From Alkaliphilus hydrothermalis (lineage in GTDB: Bacteria; Bacillota; Clostridia; Peptostreptococcales; Natronincolaceae): a stretch of DNA of 64,000 bases. The notes under the pieces are model-generated. The model searched no databases, was not told the origin of the DNA, and saw only the letters and a list, made by a program, of their open reading frames with translations. Every line of letters starts with the position of its first letter. Position 1 is the first letter of the stretch. Positions 17,466-26,384 of this stretch are shown here, piece by piece. Made by a program: the position numbers and the translations under genes. The DNA lies in the NCBI RefSeq assembly GCF_016908555.1, contig NZ_JAFBEE010000005.1, positions 1-64,000 on the forward strand. The letters run 5' to 3'.

Positions 17466-18656
17466 CTACTTTAACTCTAAAGTTTTATCCAATATTTTAT
17501 GGGCTACTTCCAGCTTTGAGGCCCGTTCTATCTTTATTTCCTTACCTTGTCGATCTATGATATGGACAGTGTTGGTGTCTGTTCCAAAGCCTGCCCCCTC
17601 TTGGGATACATCATTTGCCACCATCAGGTCAGCATTTTTCTTCTCTAGCTTTCCTTTAGCGTATTCCAGCAGGTTGTTGGTCTCAGCCGCAAAACCTACT
17701 AATATTTGATGTTCTTTTTTCTTTCCTAATTCCAGTAGGATATCAGGATTCCTCACAAGATTGATGGATAAGTTCCCCTCCTGCTTTTTGATCTTAACAG
17801 CAGAAGGATTCTCTGGTCTATAGTCCCCTACTGCTGCCGCCTTGATGACAATGTCCTGTTGAGAAAAATGTTCCAACACAGCTTCATACATACTGATGGC
17901 GGATGTGGTTGAGATCAATTTTACCCCAGTTGGTGTTTTTAGGTGGGTGGGCCCTGATACTAAAGTCACCTTTGCGCCCCTTGCTTGGGCTGCTTCCGCG
18001 ATGGCATATCCCATTTTTCCAGAGGATCTATTACTAAGAAATCTCACTGGATCAATGGCTTCTACTGTAGGTCCTGCCGTCACTAGGATGTTTTTTCCCT
18101 GTAGGTCCTGCTTTGGCAGGGCTAGGGCTAGAACATCCTCGACGATCTTCTCAGGGTCGGCTAGTTTTCCTACCCCTAGGTCTCCACAGGCTAATCGCCC
18201 TGAGGCTGGGTCTATGAAGTAATATCCCAGTTCCCTCAACTTTTTAATATTCTCTTGAACAATCACATTCTCAAACATTTTTGTATTCATGGCAGGAGCA
18301 AAGATAACCTTTGCTGTAGATGCCATAATGGTGGTGGAAAGCATATCATCTGCTATCCCATTGGCAACCTTGCCAATAATATTTGCAGTGGCAGGAGCCA
18401 CCAACAATATATCGGCTTTTTGAGCTAGACTAATATGTTCTATGTCCCAATATCGAGGGGTTTCAAACATATCTATGGTTACAGGATTAGAAGTCAATGC
18501 TTGAAAGGTTTGGGGCTGTACAAACTCAGCCGCAGACTCAGTCAAGATTACATTAATTTCAGCACCTAGTTTTCTCAATCGACTAACAATATCACAGGCC
18601 TTGTAGGCTGCAATTCCACCAGATACACCCACTACAATATTTTTTCCCGTTAGCAT
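17466..18656 (-). CDS. coaBC: Bifunctional phosphopantothenoylcysteine decarboxylase / phosphopantothenate-cysteine ligase
   Basis: Performs two steps of coenzyme A synthesis: CTP-dependent joining of cysteine to phosphopantothenate, then FMN-dependent decarboxylation. The CoaC half (1-180) has the N-terminal VGVSGGIAAYKA flavin site, the PAMNTKMF substrate clamp and the RLACGDLGVGKLA flap. The CoaB half (about 187-396) starts ILVTAGPTVEAIDPVR and holds GFAAET and KKNADLMVAND. 396 residues is normal. Confidence 0.97.
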   Translation of the reverse strand: MLTGKNIVVGVSGGIAAYKACDIVSRLRKLGAEINVILTESAAEFVQPQTFQALTSNPVTIDMFETPRYWDIEHISLAQKADILLVAPATANIIGKVANGIADDMLSTTIMASTAKVIFAPAMNTKMFENVIVQENIKKLRELGYYFIDPASGRLACGDLGVGKLADPEKIVEDVLALALPKQDLQGKNILVTAGPTVEAIDPVRFLSNRSSGKMGYAIAEAAQARGAKVTLVSGPTHLKTPTGVKLISTTSAISMYEAVLEHFSQQDIVIKAAAVGDYRPENPSAVKIKKQEGNLSINLVRNPDILLELGKKKEHQILVGFAAETNNLLEYAKGKLEKKNADLMVANDVSQEGAGFGTDTNTVHIIDRQGKEIKIERASKLEVAHKILDKTLELK

Positions 18657-18693
18657 CCCTTCACCTTCTTACGTTTTATATGAATAATTATAC

Positions 18694-18984
18694 TTATTCG
18701 TGATTAATTCCCTCTTCTTGAATATCTTGGTATTCTCTTCCTTCGTTGGCTTCCCTCATGGCTTCCTTAGATTCAACTAATTCCTTTTCGCCAGTTGTAC
18801 GGGTGTAAGTAATCTTGCCCTCATGAATTTCCTGTGTAGCAATAGATACTGGCTTATTGGATCTTGCTCGAACTGTGATTTCGTCTCCGTCAATAAGCTG
18901 TCTTGCCCTCTTTGCTGCTGCCAATACCAGTGTATAACGACTGTCAACCTTTTCCATTAAATCATTAGTTGATGGATATAACAT
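18694..18984 (-). CDS. rpoZ: RNA polymerase omega subunit
   Basis: Omega supports assembly of the beta' subunit. This 96-residue protein begins MLYPSTNDLMEKVDSRYTLV and contains AAKRARQL, the family core. It has a longer acidic C-terminal tail (about 70-96) than minimal homologues. Gene order gmk-rpoZ-coaBC is standard in Firmicutes, with 15 nt between gmk and rpoZ. Confidence 0.95.
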   Translation of the reverse strand: MLYPSTNDLMEKVDSRYTLVLAAAKRARQLIDGDEITVRARSNKPVSIATQEIHEGKITYTRTTGEKELVESKEAMREANEGREYQDIQEEGINHE

Positions 18985-18999
18985 AAAATCATCTCCTTA

Positions 19000-19599
19000 T
19001 TAAAATCTTGTTTGAATATCTTCGTAAACCCGCATTAATTTACATTTCTCTGCTGTGATAATGGCTTCAACATCCCCTTTAGCCCTCGTCAAATCATCAT
19101 TAATGACAGCATAGTCATATTTAATTACTTGCTTGATTTCATCCATGGCAGAGCCATAACGCTTGTCGATATCTTCAGCAGTTTCTGTTCCTCTACCTAC
19201 TATTCTATTCTTCAGTTCCTCCATTGATGGGGGAAGAATAAAGATAAACACCCCTTCTTCAAACTTTTCCTTAATTTGAAGGGCTCCTTCAATATCAATT
19301 TCTAGTAGAACATCATTGCCTTTTTTTAGATTTTCTAATACATATTTCTTGGGAGTCCCATAATAATTATCATATACCTTTGCATACTCTAAAAATTCAT
19401 CCTGCTCCAGCATGGTTTCAAATTTTCCCTTTTCAATAAAGAAATAATTTACACCATCTACTTCACCTTCTCTAGCTTTTCTTGTGGTGGCAGACACTGA
19501 AACCTTAATCTGGGGATTAGTTTCTATTAATTTTTTACAGATAGATCCTTTACCAGCTCCAGATGGTCCTGAAACTACTAACAATAAACCGGTTCCCAT
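19000..19599 (-). CDS. gmk: Guanylate kinase
   Basis: Phosphorylates GMP to GDP in nucleotide recycling. The P-loop GPSGAGKGS lies at about 11-19, followed by the GMP-binding region SATTRKAREGEVDGVNYFF and a C-terminal lid. 199 residues is normal. It follows remA by 19 nt. Confidence 0.98.
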   Translation of the reverse strand: MGTGLLLVVSGPSGAGKGSICKKLIETNPQIKVSVSATTRKAREGEVDGVNYFFIEKGKFETMLEQDEFLEYAKVYDNYYGTPKKYVLENLKKGNDVLLEIDIEGALQIKEKFEEGVFIFILPPSMEELKNRIVGRGTETAEDIDKRYGSAMDEIKQVIKYDYAVINDDLTRAKGDVEAIITAEKCKLMRVYEDIQTRF

Positions 19600-19618
19600 A
19601 AAAATCTCCTCTTTCTAG

Positions 19619-19900
19619 CTATTCTTCATCGTTTACCTCATCATTTTCTTTAGGTGTTTCCTTTGAGCTTAGTCGGTGGGCAACTGTTTCAGGTTGTACA
19701 GCAGATAGGATCACATGGTCACTATCAGTAACGATTACCGCCCTTGTTCTTCTACCATAGGTGGCATCAATCAACATCCCCCTATCTCTTGCCTCTTGAA
19801 TGATTCGCTTTATTGGAGCTGATTCAGGGCTTACGATAGCGACTATTCTATTTCCTGAGACGATATTCCCAAAGCCTATATTGATCAATTTTATACCCAT
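19619..19900 (-). CDS. remA: RemA-family regulatory protein (DUF370)
   Basis: In Bacillus subtilis RemA is a DNA-binding activator of biofilm matrix and osmoprotection genes that forms a large ring. This 93-residue protein matches the conserved core (INIGFGNIVSGNRIVAIVSPESAPIKR within 5-33) and then has an acidic tail. The yicC-remA-gmk-rpoZ order is conserved across Firmicutes. Its targets here are unknown. Confidence 0.94.
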   Translation of the reverse strand: MGIKLINIGFGNIVSGNRIVAIVSPESAPIKRIIQEARDRGMLIDATYGRRTRAVIVTDSDHVILSAVQPETVAHRLSSKETPKENDEVNDEE

Positions 19901-19914
19901 TAATTTCTCCCCTT

Positions 19915-20796
19915 TTATTCGATGTTTTGTACTTGTTCCCTCATTTTTTCTAATTCGCTTTTCATATTAACCACTATATTTGTAACTGTTAGATTATTAG
20001 CCTTCGAGCCAATCGTATTGACTTCTCGATTCATTTCTTGAATAATGAAGTCTAATTTTCTTCCAATGGAGTCGTTTTCCTCTAATGTTATTAGAAACTG
20101 TTTGATATGACTTTCAAAGCGAACAATTTCTTCTGTTATGTTACTCTTATCTGCAAATAGGGCCACTTCCATCAAGATACGACTATCATCTACATTGTGG
20201 GCATCCTCAAGTAATTCTCTTATTCTTTCATTTAATCTTTGTCTGTATTCTATAATGATTTGAGGACTTCTTTCCTCCACCTCTTTAATATATCCTTCGA
20301 TGATACCAAGACGCTTTATTAGATCCTCCTTCAATTGGGCTCCTTCTACGCGTCTCATTTCCATCAACTTGTTCAGTCCATTGTTTAGGGCTTCCGATAG
20401 ACAGTTCCACGTTTCATCTTCATCTAACTCCTTCTTTTCAACTCTTATCACATCTGGATACTTGGCAATAAGAGAGATGGACACATCATCCCTAGCAGGG
20501 ATATTGTCCTTTAAATCCTTTAAGGCATTAAAATATTGCTGGGCTAGCGGTAAATCTGCTACTACCTTAACCTCAGTATCTCCTAAATTCTCATAGGTTA
20601 TGAAAACCTCTACTCTACCACGCTTAACATAGTCCTTAATTGTTTGTCTAATCTGTTCTTCTAAGTATGTAAAAATTTTGGGCATCTTAATACTGACATC
20701 CATATAACGATGGTTAAGGGACTTTAATTCTACCAAAAACTTTCTATTTTCAGTTTGAGATTCACCTCTTCCGAAGCCTGTCATACTGGTTAGCAT
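19915..20796 (-). CDS. yicC: YicC/YloC-family endoribonuclease
   Basis: A 293-residue protein with the YicC N-terminal domain starting MLTSMTGFGRGE and the C-terminal DUF1732 domain ending in the signature GRKLDFIIQEMNREVNTIGSKA. Members have been reported as endoribonucleases that take part in small-RNA turnover. It is first in its operon, 14 nt before remA, behind a good sigma-A promoter. Confidence 0.95.
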   Translation of the reverse strand: MLTSMTGFGRGESQTENRKFLVELKSLNHRYMDVSIKMPKIFTYLEEQIRQTIKDYVKRGRVEVFITYENLGDTEVKVVADLPLAQQYFNALKDLKDNIPARDDVSISLIAKYPDVIRVEKKELDEDETWNCLSEALNNGLNKLMEMRRVEGAQLKEDLIKRLGIIEGYIKEVEERSPQIIIEYRQRLNERIRELLEDAHNVDDSRILMEVALFADKSNITEEIVRFESHIKQFLITLEENDSIGRKLDFIIQEMNREVNTIGSKANNLTVTNIVVNMKSELEKMREQVQNIE

Positions 20797-20835
20797 TTAA
20801 TCATCCTTCCATTCTATCATTAATTCCTAATGACT

Positions 20836-20864
20836 CTTATATTATTTTATCCTTCTATTGACAA
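20836..20864 (-). promoter_or_regulatory. Sigma-A promoter of the yicC operon
   Basis: -35 TTGTCA at 20859-20864 and -10 TATAAG at 20836-20841 with a 17-bp spacer, minus strand, about 30 nt before the yicC start. It probably drives yicC-remA-gmk-rpoZ-coaBC. Confidence 0.7.
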
Positions 20865-20893
20865 CGTGACAAGTTAAAGTTAGAATTTCTACT

Positions 20894-21736
20894 TTATTTC
20901 ATAAAAAAAATTCCGCGACATATATCCGTAGCTGGTCCCTCCATGAAAATTTCATCATTTCTTGTAATCGTAATCCGTAGTCTACCACCATCAGCATCCA
21001 CGGTAACGTCCCCGTCCACATAATCTAGATGATGGGCAATACCACAAACACTGGTGACTCCAGTACCACAGGCCAGGGTGTAACCTGCTCCCCTTTCCCA
21101 TGTCTTTACTTGTATATGTCCTCTGTCTATTATTTTAGCAAAATTTACGTTGGTTTTTTTAGGGAATAGGTGGTGTTTTTCAATCATTGGGCCATATTTC
21201 TTAATATATTCAATATTCAACTGTTGGGAAAAAATCACAGTATGGGGTACCCCCATCAAAACAGTGGAAACTTCAAAATATTCTCCGTCGATCTCCAAAG
21301 CTTCTTTAATAAACCGGTCCTTCGTTGTGGCAACTGGAATTTGACTTGGCTCGAAAATCATGTGTCCCATATTCACCTTAACAGCCTCTACCCCGCAATC
21401 GCCACCCTTTACCTCCAATAACAGAACCCCAGCAAGGGTCTCCACTGAAAACTGATCTTGCTTAACAATACCTTCATCATGTACAAACTTGGCAAAACAA
21501 CGAATTCCATTTCCACACATATTGGCAAGGGAGCCGTCACTATTGTAATAGATCATTTTTGTATCGGCAACCTCTGATGGTGCCACAACCAATATCCCGT
21601 CAGCCCCTATCCCAAAATGTCTATGACAGCTCTTTGCGGCAAAATCACTTAAGCTAATGCCCTCGGGGAGCTCCTCCAGCTTTATAACCACGAAGTCATT
21701 TCCAGCTCCGTGCATTTTTTTAAAAGGAATATTCAT
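20894..21736 (-). CDS. dapF: Diaminopimelate epimerase
   Basis: Converts LL- to meso-diaminopimelate for lysine and peptidoglycan. The two catalytic cysteines are visible: Cys74 in NMCGNGIRC and Cys223 in ACGTGVTS. 280 residues is normal. It lies before yicC on the same strand, separated by about 100 bp containing the yicC promoter. Confidence 0.98.
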   Translation of the reverse strand: MNIPFKKMHGAGNDFVVIKLEELPEGISLSDFAAKSCHRHFGIGADGILVVAPSEVADTKMIYYNSDGSLANMCGNGIRCFAKFVHDEGIVKQDQFSVETLAGVLLLEVKGGDCGVEAVKVNMGHMIFEPSQIPVATTKDRFIKEALEIDGEYFEVSTVLMGVPHTVIFSQQLNIEYIKKYGPMIEKHHLFPKKTNVNFAKIIDRGHIQVKTWERGAGYTLACGTGVTSVCGIAHHLDYVDGDVTVDADGGRLRITITRNDEIFMEGPATDICRGIFFMK

Positions 21737-22228
21737 TTCCCCACCCCTTAAACGTTTTCTTATCTTATACCCATTTCACTGGCATTTTATGATTTGAATT
21801 TTATTGAAGTTCCTTTTATTATAACAAATAGGAAAGTTCTACATTAAAATAATATAAAAGAGAACTTTTTCGTAAATGAGTTTCAACATAAGTCATCAAT
21901 TAAATCTTCCGAAGGAAGACTTTGTTCTAGCAAAATATTATATCAACCACATATTTAAATCATTATATAGGCTTACGTTAAAGTATTCAATCGAAATCCA
22001 TAATTTCCTTCTAATTATTAAAATTTATTAATATCTATCATAATTTTTTCGTTTGATATAACGTCTAGTTTAAAATATTAAATTGGATATTAATTTTGGA
22101 TAGATTAATATCAATCAGCTTGATTGCATTGGCATTTTTTGACTAAATAATGTATGATGTAATTAATGTAGCTTAATTATAGACTACAGTGCATTGGGAT
22201 ATATTATTTACTGATAGGAGGGATTCCC
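21737..22228. other. Divergent intergenic region between dapF and rqcH
   Basis: About 490 bp of very AT-rich DNA between two divergent genes. No ORF, tRNA or repeat is seen. A candidate plus-strand promoter for rqcH has -35 TTGACT at 22139-22144 and -10 ATTAAT at 22162-22167 (17-bp spacer). The dapF promoter must also lie here but could not be fixed by eye. Confidence 0.4.
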
Positions 22229-23998
22229 ATGGCCTTAGATGGAATTGTAGTAGCATCAATCGTAAAGGAAATGTCGTCTTTGTTGGTAGGAAACAAGATT
22301 GAGAAAGTCCACCAACCAGAGATGGATGAATTAATGATCTCCATAAGGAGTCAAGGTAAAAATCAAAAGCTATTGCTGTCTTCCAGCAGTCAATATACAA
22401 GGGTTCATTTCACCAATATTGCAAAGGAAAACCCCATAGCTCCCCCAAACTTTTGTATGCTTTTAAGAAAACACCTTCAAGGGGGTAGGATCATCGCTGT
22501 GGAGCAACCAAGCTTTGAGCGGATGATTAAATTTGTGATTGAATCCTATGACGAATTAAATGTGTTAAAACAAAAATATCTCATCATAGAAATGATGGGG
22601 AAACATAGTAATATCATCTGTGTAGATGCTGAAACCAATAAAATATTAGACTCCATTAAGCGAGTATCCTTTGATGTCAGTAGACAAAGGCAAGTGCTAC
22701 CGGGCCTGACCTACCAATTACCCCCATCTCAAGATAAATTTAATCCGCTGGAAGTGGCAGGCATGGAGGCTTTTACAGAGGCACTAAAGCAAAATCTTCA
22801 GCCACCTGCTTTTAAAGGGATATACACCACCTTTACAGGAATTTCGCCACTTGTGGCTAGAGAAATATGCTACAGGGCTAATATCCCTGAGGATAGACCT
22901 TTGTTAGCCCTAGAGGACAAGGATTTCGCTGCCCTGTATCACTCCTTCAAAACTATGATGGACAATGTAGGGGAGGGTAATTTCTACCCTGCTATTTACA
23001 TCGATGACGCCAAGGACAAATATGTGGATTTCAACGTCCTACCTATGGAGCATCTTTCCTATTATCGGGCAGAAAAGTTTGAAACCATCAGTGAGCTATT
23101 GGATGATTTCTATAAATATCGAGATTCCAAGGAACGAATGAAGCAAAGAACTCAAGACCTACGAAAAAATATCTCTTTGAAGCTTGAAAGACTCAACAAT
23201 AAGATTGAAAATCTACATAAGGATTTAGATAAGGCTGAGAAGGCTGAGGAATGTAAAATCTATGGGGATTTACTGACAGCCAATATCCATTTACTGAAGG
23301 ACAAGGCATCGGAAGTATCTGTGATCGACTATTATGACCCTGAAATGAAGGAGATTACTATTTCTTTAGACAATAAATTGACCCCTGCTCAAAATGCCCA
23401 AAAGTATTTTAAGCAATATAATAAATACAAAACAGCCATGACTGAGGTGGCCCACCAAATCGAAATCTCACAGGAGGAAATTAATTATCTTGAGCAGATT
23501 TTGATTAGTATAGAAAACGTTACCCACCCTTCTGATATCGAGGAAATTCAGCGGGAGTTGATTGAAACAGGCTATTTAAAACGAAAAGTTGGCAAGAAGA
23601 ATAATCAACAAAGTAAGAAATCCACCTACTTAAAATATCTCTCCTCAGATGGATTTGAGATCTATGTAGGTAAAAACAACATACAAAATGATGAGCTTAC
23701 TTTTAAAGTCTCCAGCAAAACTGACCTATGGCTACATGTGAAGGATATGGCTGGCTCCCATACGATTTTAAAACTAAATGATGGGGAGTATACAGACCAA
23801 GCCCTTTTAGAAGCCGCCACCCTAGCAGCCTACTACAGCAAAGGTAAAAACTCTACGAAAGTACCTGTAGACTATACCTTGAGAAAGAATGTCCGAAAGC
23901 CCAGTGGTGCAAAGCCAGGAATGGTAATCTATGATCAATTCCAAACAGTTTATGTGGATGGAGATTTAACTAACATAAGAGAAGTTAAGGAAATATAA
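22229..23998 (+). CDS. rqcH: Ribosome quality-control protein RqcH (NFACT family)
   Basis: RqcH binds stalled 50S subunits and, with tRNA-Ala, adds C-terminal alanine tails that mark the chain for degradation. The 589-residue protein has NFACT-N (1-about 250, with MMGKHSNIICVD), a helix-hairpin and long coiled coil (about 290-430), and NFACT-R near 455-560 (DLWLHVKDMAGSHTIL, PSGAKPGMVIYD). Older annotations call it fibronectin-binding FbpA. A GGAGG ribosome binding site precedes the ATG. It is the only long plus-strand housekeeping gene of the first 49 kb. Confidence 0.96.
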   Translation: MALDGIVVASIVKEMSSLLVGNKIEKVHQPEMDELMISIRSQGKNQKLLLSSSSQYTRVHFTNIAKENPIAPPNFCMLLRKHLQGGRIIAVEQPSFERMIKFVIESYDELNVLKQKYLIIEMMGKHSNIICVDAETNKILDSIKRVSFDVSRQRQVLPGLTYQLPPSQDKFNPLEVAGMEAFTEALKQNLQPPAFKGIYTTFTGISPLVAREICYRANIPEDRPLLALEDKDFAALYHSFKTMMDNVGEGNFYPAIYIDDAKDKYVDFNVLPMEHLSYYRAEKFETISELLDDFYKYRDSKERMKQRTQDLRKNISLKLERLNNKIENLHKDLDKAEKAEECKIYGDLLTANIHLLKDKASEVSVIDYYDPEMKEITISLDNKLTPAQNAQKYFKQYNKYKTAMTEVAHQIEISQEEINYLEQILISIENVTHPSDIEEIQRELIETGYLKRKVGKKNNQQSKKSTYLKYLSSDGFEIYVGKNNIQNDELTFKVSSKTDLWLHVKDMAGSHTILKLNDGEYTDQALLEAATLAAYYSKGKNSTKVPVDYTLRKNVRKPSGAKPGMVIYDQFQTVYVDGDLTNIREVKEI

Positions 23999-24000
23999 CT

Positions 24001-24102
24001 AAATTCAAGGAACAAGAAACCTCAGCGACCGTAGCGTATATGTAATACGCAAGGATGCTGAGGTTTTGCAGTGACGAAGAAGATGATGGCTTTTCAACAG
24101 GC
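24001..24102 (-). repeat. 120-bp hairpin repeat, 5'-truncated copy
   Basis: Starts two bases after the rqcH stop codon, lacks the GCCTGTTCAAAA end, and has arms AACCTCAGC/GCTGAGGTT, inner stem GCGTAT/ATACGC and an intact TTTTCAACAGGC end followed by TA. Convergent genes lie on both sides. Confidence 0.92.
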
Positions 24103-24156
24103 TAAAACAGAGTCCTTGGACTATGTTGTGATTATTGACAAAGTCATTAATCACCA

Positions 24157-24276
24157 GTCTGTTCAAAATGCCTTAGATTCAAGGAACAAGAAACCTCAGC
24201 GACCGTGGCGTATATATAATACGCGAGAGTGCTGGCTTATTGAAGTGACGAAGAAGATGATGGCTTTTCAACAGGC
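24157..24276 (-). repeat. 120-bp hairpin repeat, full copy overlapping a stop codon
   Basis: Bounded by GTCTGTTCAAAA and TTTTCAACAGGC, 120 bp. The left arm is AAACCTCAGC but the right arm has drifted (GCTGGCTTA). The final C and the flanking TA form the TAG stop codon of the flavoprotein gene at 24276-25343. Confidence 0.93.
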
Positions 24277-25343
24277 TAGATGCTTTGGAGTCCCGACTTC
24301 ATGGCCATATATCTCAACCGTGGATTATACATAGCTGGGGATTTTAAATTTTTCATGAGTAAGTTTGTTTTAATCCCCTTCACCTTCTTGATGTATCTAT
24401 CCATAAATCCATCTATGCCCTCATCTAGACTTTCGGCTAAGTACAATGCACTTTTCATTGCGTAGCTGAATCCCTCTGCTGAGCTGGGACTAATGGCTCC
24501 AGCAGCTTCACCAACTAAGGCTATACCATCCCTTCCAGCATAGAGCTGAGAGAGTTTCTTAGTTCGATTAATGAAGGCGCCCTCTGTTTTTACTCTGTGT
24601 TCCAAGTTAAAGCCAAACTGTTTTAGCTTTGATTTTAATTGTTCATACTTTTCTCTAGTGTTATCCCTAGGTCTAAGGGCCGCACCTAATAATATATAAT
24701 TCTCTTTAGGTATGATCCAAGAATAAAAATCACTTACTTCTTCATCAAAAATTGCAGTAAAATAAGGCATTCTTTCTGAACACTCAAACCATTCCTGTAT
24801 TGAGACATACTTTTCAGGTGTATTTAGCGTATTCCTATATATACTGATGGATTTTCTAATCTTTGAAAGGGCACCATCAGCCCCCACGATCAGCCTTGTC
24901 TTAGTAGATAACTCTCGCCTATTATGGGTAAATGTAACTTCATAGCCTCCTGAGATCTCCGTATAGTGTTTAAAAATTGCATTAAATTTTTTATCAACAC
25001 CAACAGGAAGTATAGAAACCAACCATCTATCAAACTTTTCCCTATCCATGTTGTAATAAAATCTTTGATAGAGCCTTTCTATGTTATTTGATAAGTCAAT
25101 GGTTTTTACAGCAAAAAGCTGCGGATCAACTAAAACGTCTTTTGGTATCCCCAACCCCAACTTTGCAATCATTTTCTGGGCGTCTGGGGCTAATAATCCT
25201 CCACAGCATTTATTTATTCTATTGTTGGAGTTCTCGTTTTCCAAGTCCCGTTTATCAATCAACAATACCTTATATTTATCTCCAATTAATCGGGCAAGGG
25301 TAGAACCAGCAGGGCCAGCCCCTATTATAACAACATCATACAT
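24276..25343 (-). CDS. Geranylgeranyl reductase-family FAD oxidoreductase
   Basis: A flavoprotein of the geranylgeranyl reductase/ChlP-like group, which reduces isoprenoid double bonds or hydroxylates related substrates. Residues 1-30 form the Rossmann FAD site with GAGPAGS (8-14); GADGALSKIR (around 154) and the GLVGEAAGAISPSSAEG-like motif near 280 are the other FAD contacts. 355 residues is normal. No isoprenoid genes are adjacent, so the substrate is unknown. The terminal repeat of an inserted element supplies its TAG stop, so the C-terminus may have been altered by that insertion. Confidence 0.88.
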   Translation of the reverse strand: MYDVVIIGAGPAGSTLARLIGDKYKVLLIDKRDLENENSNNRINKCCGGLLAPDAQKMIAKLGLGIPKDVLVDPQLFAVKTIDLSNNIERLYQRFYYNMDREKFDRWLVSILPVGVDKKFNAIFKHYTEISGGYEVTFTHNRRELSTKTRLIVGADGALSKIRKSISIYRNTLNTPEKYVSIQEWFECSERMPYFTAIFDEEVSDFYSWIIPKENYILLGAALRPRDNTREKYEQLKSKLKQFGFNLEHRVKTEGAFINRTKKLSQLYAGRDGIALVGEAAGAISPSSAEGFSYAMKSALYLAESLDEGIDGFMDRYIKKVKGIKTNLLMKNLKSPAMYNPRLRYMAMKSGLQSI

Positions 25344-25415
25344 GAGTCTAACCTCCTAAAACAATGTAGGAACAATAAATCTTATATTTACTTGATTTTA
25401 CATTTCATCAAATTG

Positions 25416-25643
25416 TCAAGGGGTTTCGTCGTCATCTTTGTATTCTAGAATATCCCCCGGTTGGCAATCCAAAGCTTTGCATATTGCCTCTAGTGTTGAA
25501 AACCTGATGGCCTTTGCCTTTCCATTTTTCAATATAGAAAGGTTCGCCATGGTGATGCCCACCTTTTCAGTAAGTTCTGTTACGCTCATTTTTCTTCTAG
25601 CCAGCATCACATCAATATTGATTATAATCGCCATGTTATTCAC
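25416..25643 (-). CDS. Cro/CI-type HTH regulator (YozG-like)
   Basis: A 75-residue protein that is almost all helix-turn-helix: ARRKMSVTELTEKVGITMANLSILKNGKAKAIRFSTLEAICKAL at about 14-57, then CQPGDILEYK. Small XRE proteins of this type regularly follow a DUF2975 membrane protein, as here with a 1-nt gap, and may control it. Target sites are not evident. Confidence 0.92.
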   Translation of the reverse strand: MNNMAIIINIDVMLARRKMSVTELTEKVGITMANLSILKNGKAKAIRFSTLEAICKALDCQPGDILEYKDDDETP

Positions 25644-25644
25644 C

Positions 25645-26160
25645 TCAAATCGTTAAATCATTGTCTTGTTTTATATCTATGGCATTTTGTAATAATTTTT
25701 GAAGAACAGCAGCAAAGACCGCAATGACAACTGGAGCAATAGTAAAGACTATTCCAATTAAGATGAGCCCTGGAGCGTCATCTTTTTCCCCAATGTAATA
25801 AAAGAATGGCATACCTGCCCCATATATGCACCCAATCATGGTGGCACAGTATTTTATATACTTCAAAGATTTTACCGATAATTCTGAGAAGGCATTGTTT
25901 TTATCAATATAGCTTAAAAGCTTATAGGCCTGATACAAAGCAAAATAGAAGGGAATCGCTGTTATATAAATACTTCCTATAATAGAATATACTAAATAAG
26001 CAGGGTAATATATTGCTGCTTCTCTAGCGATTATCGGCAATATAAACATAGCTAAAGCAAAAATTGGGAGTCCTATTAAAACAAGAGCTATCTTCAAAAA
26101 AAGTGTTTCACGTTTCATAAAAAACCACCTCACATATTTTATGTAATTTGATTTTAGCAT
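25645..26160 (-). CDS. DUF2975 membrane protein
   Basis: 171 residues with four likely membrane helices (about 21-44, 53-77, 105-125, 132-158). It matches the DUF2975 pattern by topology and by its partner HTH gene. Function unknown. The annotated start may be late or early: MKRETLFLKIALVL (residue 16) is preceded by AGGTGG and is a better start. Confidence 0.8.
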   Translation of the reverse strand: MLKSNYIKYVRWFFMKRETLFLKIALVLIGLPIFALAMFILPIIAREAAIYYPAYLVYSIIGSIYITAIPFYFALYQAYKLLSYIDKNNAFSELSVKSLKYIKYCATMIGCIYGAGMPFFYYIGEKDDAPGLILIGIVFTIAPVVIAVFAAVLQKLLQNAIDIKQDNDLTI

Positions 26161-26284
26161 AACATTTATTGTTTTACAATAAATAATTATCGAATTTTAG
26201 TGTTTTTTTATTGCAACATAATATATTCATCTAATATACTCTTATCACTTAGATCATATCATTTACAAGCTCCATCAACAACAA

Positions 26285-26324
26285 AAGCCCCTAATACCAT
26301 TTCTGAGGTATTAGAGGCTTTTTA
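26285..26324 (-). terminator. Terminator of the pyrR-uraA operon
   Basis: A 14-bp nearly perfect stem (AAGCCCCTAATACC against GGTATTAGAGGCTT) with T runs on both strands, so it can act in both directions. It lies about 60 nt after uraA. Confidence 0.92.
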
Positions 26325-26384
26325 ATTTTTAAGGTAATCGTCTATTGAAATTACTTAAGTCAATTTAATATATACTATATATTA

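Noticed and set aside
24071..24334. Plus-strand frame over two hairpin repeats and the end of the flavoprotein gene
   Set aside because: Made of repeat sequence and the antisense of a real gene; no ribosome site.
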